Assembly: GCA_902773475.1 (NCBI GenBank)
Contig: CACYEO010000082.1
Coordinates: 1 to 9,786 of the forward strand
Reading direction: 5' to 3'
Length of the DNA: 9,786 bases
DNA from: an uncultured bacterium
GTDB lineage: Bacteria; Verrucomicrobiota; Kiritimatiellia; RFP12; UBA1067
Shown: positions 6,749 through 9,786 of the stretch, in pieces
Layout of the letters: each line of letters starts with the position of its first letter
Numbering within the stretch: position 1 is the first letter of the stretch
Translations under genes and position numbers: made by a program
Notes under the pieces: generated by a model
Seen by the model: only the letters and a program-made list of their open reading frames with translations
The model's database searches: none
Told to the model about the DNA's origin: nothing

Positions 6749-8004
6749 AAGCGGCGCGTGCAACCGCGTTCGCCGCGGCGTTCGCGCTCGCCGCGGCCGG
6801 AGCTTTCGCGGACGGCGGGCGGACGCCGCCGGCGCGCGTGACGGCGGACAAGGCGGCGCGCACGGTGCGCTTCCCCGTGGAGGCGTCCGGAGCGGGTCTC
6901 GACGACATCGTGGAATTCGCCATAGTCGGCGAACATTCCGACAAGATGTACGAGACCGTATTCTCCACGAGCGCCGATCCGCGCGAAATCGCCGGCGCGA
7001 TAGACGGAATAGGAGTCCCGCCCGGCGAACAGCCGGATTCCCGCGACGCCCGGTTCTGGCCGCGCGGCGAAAAACTGTCCCTCCATTTCGTACATGCCGG
7101 CACGGGAAGGAAATACCGGCTCGAAGACGTCATCGCCGACACATTGCCGGAAGAGAAACCGGAACTGCCCGGCGCGCCCCTGGCCGTGCGCGGCGCGCGC
7201 GCGCAGGACGGTTCGCTCGAAGCGTCGACAAATTCTCCGTGCTCCGTGTTTTCGCTTTTCAACTGCCCCCAGTCGTCCCTCGCCCTTCCCGGCGCGCTGC
7301 TGCAGTCGTCGGTGTACGGGCGCTTCAAACCGAAAGCGGAATTTGCAAAAGGCGAAAAGTTCGAAGCGGTGCTTTCGTGGGACGGAGCGTCCCGCGTCCG
7401 CCGCTACGATGCGACGGCCTTCGTTTCAGGCGGCGGGGAAATCGAACTCGAACTCGTCCCGCGCGGCGCGGCGGGGGGCGCCTGCCGCGCGTCCATGGAC
7501 AAGACGCTTGAACGTCTGCGCAAGGAGGCGAAGGACGGCGCGGACATATACGTGACGCCCGGATTTGCGCCGGACTTCCCGCTTTCGAAGACGCGGGGCG
7601 TGGCGGGCGTTTTCATGATGCTCGACGGCCTGGGGATGAAAGTGAACGGGCGGCTGCGCGGCGTAAGCATACACGCGTTCGACCCGCAGGAGGCCTGGCG
7701 CGAGCGCGCCCGCCGTCCGTTCCAGCCCTTCGAGATACGGCAGGCGGCGGACGGATCGCGCAAGTTCACGTACGTGCGCGAGGACTGGTCCGGCGAAGGC
7801 ATGGAGCCGGTTCTGCATCCCGAGGAGAAGCCTTTCAAGGAATGGAGCGAGCTGCCCGGACTGATCGCAGGGGCGGGAAAAGACGCGGAGAAGATAGACA
7901 CGGCGCTTTTCTTCATGTCCGGGGCGGCTCCGGCCGGGGATTTCATCTCCGGCGCGGCGGCGCTGCCGGAACGGATCAACACGGTATACGTCTTCGCGGA
8001 ATAG
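6745..8004 (+). CDS. Secreted YdjY-like protein, unknown function
   Basis: The GTG at 6745 begins a 419-residue protein; its first four bases overlap the aminotransferase stop, a typical coupling arrangement, and GGAA at 6733-6736 is a plausible ribosome site. The start is confirmed by a signal peptide beginning right there: basic residues at 2 and 5, an Ala/Phe-rich core, and a likely AFA cleavage site after residue 22. Residues 31-95 (VTADKAARTVRFPVE, then DDIVEFAIVG, MYETVFST and AGAIDGIG) fit the pattern of YdjY domains, which are common in secreted proteins of Planctomycetes and Verrucomicrobia and have no assigned reaction. A second region, about 265-332, with YVTPGFAPDFPLSKTRGVAG and VNGRLRGVSIHAFDP, may be a second copy or a diverged partner. 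No catalytic motif was seen. dxr starts one base after its stop. Confidence 0.78.
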   Translation: MKAARATAFAAAFALAAAGAFADGGRTPPARVTADKAARTVRFPVEASGAGLDDIVEFAIVGEHSDKMYETVFSTSADPREIAGAIDGIGVPPGEQPDSRDARFWPRGEKLSLHFVHAGTGRKYRLEDVIADTLPEEKPELPGAPLAVRGARAQDGSLEASTNSPCSVFSLFNCPQSSLALPGALLQSSVYGRFKPKAEFAKGEKFEAVLSWDGASRVRRYDATAFVSGGGEIELELVPRGAAGGACRASMDKTLERLRKEAKDGADIYVTPGFAPDFPLSKTRGVAGVFMMLDGLGMKVNGRLRGVSIHAFDPQEAWRERARRPFQPFEIRQAADGSRKFTYVREDWSGEGMEPVLHPEEKPFKEWSELPGLIAGAGKDAEKIDTALFFMSGAAPAGDFISGAAALPERINTVYVFAE

Positions 8005-8005
8005 C

Positions 8006-9178
8006 ATGAAACGGATAGCAATCCTCGGTTCCACGGGATCGATCGGCACGAACGCCGCAGACGTGATCCGCACGCACCCGGACGATTTCCGCGCGGCGGC
8101 GCTCGCCGTGGCGCGCAACGCGCGCGCAGGCCTGGAACAGGCCGTTTCGCTGCGCTGCCCGCTTCTGGCGGTCGCCGATCCGGCGGCGGCGGACGGGATA
8201 CGGGCGGACGCCGCGCGCGCCGGAGTGGAGATTGTCTCTGGCCCCGGCGCCGCCGCCGAGGTTGCGGCGCGCGCCGAAGCGGACATGGTGCTTGTTTCGC
8301 TCGTGGGGCTTTCGGGGCTGCGCCCGGCGCTTGCGGCGATAGAGGCCGGGCGCGACGTGGCGCTCGCCACGAAGGAAGTGCTCGTGGCCGCCGGAGAATA
8401 CGTAATGGCGCGCGCCGCCGCCAAAGGCGTCAGGATAATTCCGGTCGATTCGGAACATTCCGCGGTTTTCCAGTGCATCCAGGAACGCGCGGGCGCGCCG
8501 GGTTTTCCGTGCGGCGCGCTCCCTGCCCCGGCGTCGGTCACGCTCACGGCGAGCGGCGGGCCGTTTCTCGACAGCCCGGCGGATCTTTCCAAAGTCACGC
8601 CGCGGATGGCGCTAGACCACCCGCGCTGGAAGATGGGCCCCAAGGTGACGGTGGATTCCGCGACGATGATGAACAAAGGCTTCGAGATGCTCGAAGCGCG
8701 CTGGCTTTTCGACATTCCGCTGGAACGCATAGGGGTCGTGGTCCATCCCGAATCCACGGTCCATTCGCTTGTGACGTTCGAGGACGGCTCGACTATGGCG
8801 CAGCTCGCCCCGCCCGACATGCGCATTCCGATACAGTACGCGTTCTCGTGGCCGGAGCGGCTGCCTGCGGAGCGCGCGGCGCTCGATCTGCCCGCCATAG
8901 GCGCGCTGACATTCCGCAAGCCGGACGAAACGCGCTTTCCGTGCCTTTCGCTGGTGCGCGCGGCGGCGGCCGCGGGCGGAACGGCGGCGGCCGCGCTTTC
9001 GGCGGCGGATGAAATAGCGGTAGAGCGCTTCCTCGCCGGGGAAATAGCGTTTACCGACATCCCGCGGCTGGTCGAAAAGGCGATGAACGCCGCCGCGTCG
9101 CCGTCGTGCTCCTCCCTGGAAGACATTCTCGAAACCGACGCCCGCGCCAGAGCGTTTGCGTCCGCGGCTTTGCGGTAG
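8006..9178 (+). CDS. dxr: 1-deoxy-D-xylulose 5-phosphate reductoisomerase
   Basis: Dxr converts 1-deoxy-D-xylulose 5-phosphate to 2-C-methyl-D-erythritol 4-phosphate with NADPH and a divalent metal, the first committed step of the MEP isoprenoid pathway. The 390 residues match the family length. The NADPH loop GSTGSIG is at 8-14. Metal ligands are Asp148 and Glu150 (PVDSEHSAVFQ, 146-156) and Glu227 (NKGFE, 223-227). Substrate-binding parts are TASGGPF (181-187) and HPRWKMGPKVTVDSATMMNK (205-224). The usual LANKESLV reads LATKEVLV here (120-127), keeping the lysine. A short Gly/Pro-rich extension lies at 161-177, just before the TASGG motif. The start lies one base after the preceding stop, with GGAA at 7998-8001 as ribosome site. 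The common downstream partner rseP is not here; a convergent gene follows. Confidence 0.97.
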   Translation: MKRIAILGSTGSIGTNAADVIRTHPDDFRAAALAVARNARAGLEQAVSLRCPLLAVADPAAADGIRADAARAGVEIVSGPGAAAEVAARAEADMVLVSLVGLSGLRPALAAIEAGRDVALATKEVLVAAGEYVMARAAAKGVRIIPVDSEHSAVFQCIQERAGAPGFPCGALPAPASVTLTASGGPFLDSPADLSKVTPRMALDHPRWKMGPKVTVDSATMMNKGFEMLEARWLFDIPLERIGVVVHPESTVHSLVTFEDGSTMAQLAPPDMRIPIQYAFSWPERLPAERAALDLPAIGALTFRKPDETRFPCLSLVRAAAAAGGTAAAALSAADEIAVERFLAGEIAFTDIPRLVEKAMNAAASPSCSSLEDILETDARARAFASAALR

Positions 9179-9194
9179 AACCGCAGTCCGCCGC
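9164..9194. other. Hairpin across the dxr stop in the convergent gap
   Basis: TGCGGT (9171-9176), loop AGA, ACCGCA (9180-9185) is a perfect 6-bp stem that includes the dxr stop codon. An outer GCGGC (9164-9168) / GCCGC (9190-9194) adds 5 bp across a small internal loop. Placed between convergent genes only 32 nt apart, it may help end transcription from both sides. There is no T run on either strand, so it is not a standard rho-independent terminator. Confidence 0.4.
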
Positions 9195-9210
9195 AGAGCA
9201 GACGGTCCGG

Positions 9211-9786
9211 TCACGGGAGCGTACTGCGGCCGGGCTTTCCGCCGCCGGGCCGCGCCATGGCGGCGAGGCAGCACAAGGTCTTCACCGCCGCGAATCCAGT
9301 CATCCACCAAAGCATCGTGTCGAGCGAGCGGATGTTGTGGAGATCCAGAAACTCCGTCCACGACGCAGGTATGAACGGCGTGAAGTAGCCGTGGCCCGTC
9401 ACCGCGAGAAGAAGTACGGGATAGGCGATGTTTACGGGCACCGCCCATTTGAGAAATCCGAAGCGCCCCGCCGCGAACTCCGACGTGAAGTACATGTCCT
9501 GGAAGCAGGCCGCGGCGGTAAGCGCCACGAGCCACGGGGCCGCCCACCAGTACGGCGAATATTCCGCGCCGTGCGGAAGAAACGCGAGGAGGCGCTCGCC
9601 GGTGAAGGCAAGCGCGAGCGCGAGGAGTGCGCAGAACGCCATATTCACGCCGGTCGCCTTGAAGATGAGTTTTGCCGCCCCCCTCCCTTCCGCCGCAAGT
9701 TCGGCCGCGAACGGGAAGAACGCAAACGACATGGCGCAGTAGAGGTAGGACGCGATTTCGGAGAAGCGCGTCGCCATGTAGTAGCC
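9211..9786 (-). CDS. Flippase-type membrane protein, C-terminal part
   Basis: The gene runs leftward and is cut by the right edge; the open frame reaches the last base, reading Gly-Tyr-Tyr just before the methionine encoded at 9775-9777, so that methionine is probably internal. The visible 191 residues hold about five hydrophobic segments. Counted from that Met, they are roughly 11-27, 43-66, 76-96, 109-128 and 152-174. The opening YYMATRFSEIASYLYCAMS followed by FAFFPFAAELAAEGRG resembles the second half of Wzx/MATE-like polysaccharide exporters (MOP superfamily), where a phrase of this kind precedes the FP-x-x-AE element. These proteins move lipid-linked sugars across the inner membrane. 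A hydrophilic stretch of about 24 residues (129-152) separates the last two segments, longer than usual. The protein ends in a short basic Gly/Pro tail. Another MOP member such as a MurJ relative cannot be excluded. Confidence 0.72.
   Translation of the reverse strand, partial: GYYMATRFSEIASYLYCAMSFAFFPFAAELAAEGRGAAKLIFKATGVNMAFCALLALALAFTGERLLAFLPHGAEYSPYWWAAPWLVALTAAACFQDMYFTSEFAAGRFGFLKWAVPVNIAYPVLLLAVTGHGYFTPFIPASWTEFLDLHNIRSLDTMLWWMTGFAAVKTLCCLAAMARPGGGKPGRSTLP

Noticed and set aside
7426..9126. A 566-codon open frame on the minus strand opposite the YdjY-like gene and dxr
   Set aside because: It is rich in Ser, Ala and Arg, spans two real genes, and shows no motif or ribosome site, so it is a shadow frame.

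Overview
The window is high-GC bacterial chromosome, densely packed, with four to five genes that look like ordinary core functions and three poorly characterised proteins. The style of the genes suggests a member of the PVC group, most likely Verrucomicrobiota or a close relative such as Kiritimatiellota or Lentisphaerota. The clues are Ala/Pro/Glu-rich low-complexity linkers, a YdjY-like secreted protein, a Dxr with the variant LATKE motif, and a zinc-finger protein directly ahead of pheT. This assignment is an inference from style; no marker gene in the window proves it. No rRNA, tRNA, CRISPR array, insertion sequence or phage gene was seen.

Layout. Positions 1-236 are non-coding. They hold a nested inverted repeat built from AACAAC/GTTGTT units (12-68) and a near-consensus sigma-70 promoter (TTGACA, 17-nt spacer, GATAAT, 140-168). 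This promoter should drive a two-gene unit: a 580-residue protein with a classical C2H2-type zinc finger and a probable winged helix (237-1979), then pheT, the phenylalanyl-tRNA synthetase beta chain (1989-4430). pheS is not beside pheT in this window. A modest hairpin with a short T run (4449-4473) follows pheT, and a 180-bp gap separates it from the next group.

The second group runs in the same direction with very tight spacing: a secreted protein of unknown function (4611-5519), a PLP-dependent class I/II aminotransferase (5546-6748), a secreted YdjY-like protein (6745-8004, GTG start overlapping the aminotransferase stop) and dxr, the second enzyme of the MEP isoprenoid pathway (8006-9178). 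The gaps are 26 nt, a 4-nt overlap and 1 nt, so the last three genes are almost certainly co-transcribed and translationally coupled. dxr meets a convergent minus-strand gene, the C-terminal part of a polysaccharide/lipid-linked oligosaccharide flippase-type membrane protein, which runs off the right edge (9211-9786).

How the parts fit. PheT charges tRNA-Phe, Dxr feeds isoprenoid precursors (including the undecaprenyl carrier used for envelope glycans), and the flippase-like protein would move lipid-linked glycans across the membrane. The two secreted proteins may belong to the envelope, but nothing in the sequence fixes their roles. The most unusual item is the zinc-finger/winged-helix protein sharing a promoter with pheT. 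I see no convincing complete new defence or mobile system here.
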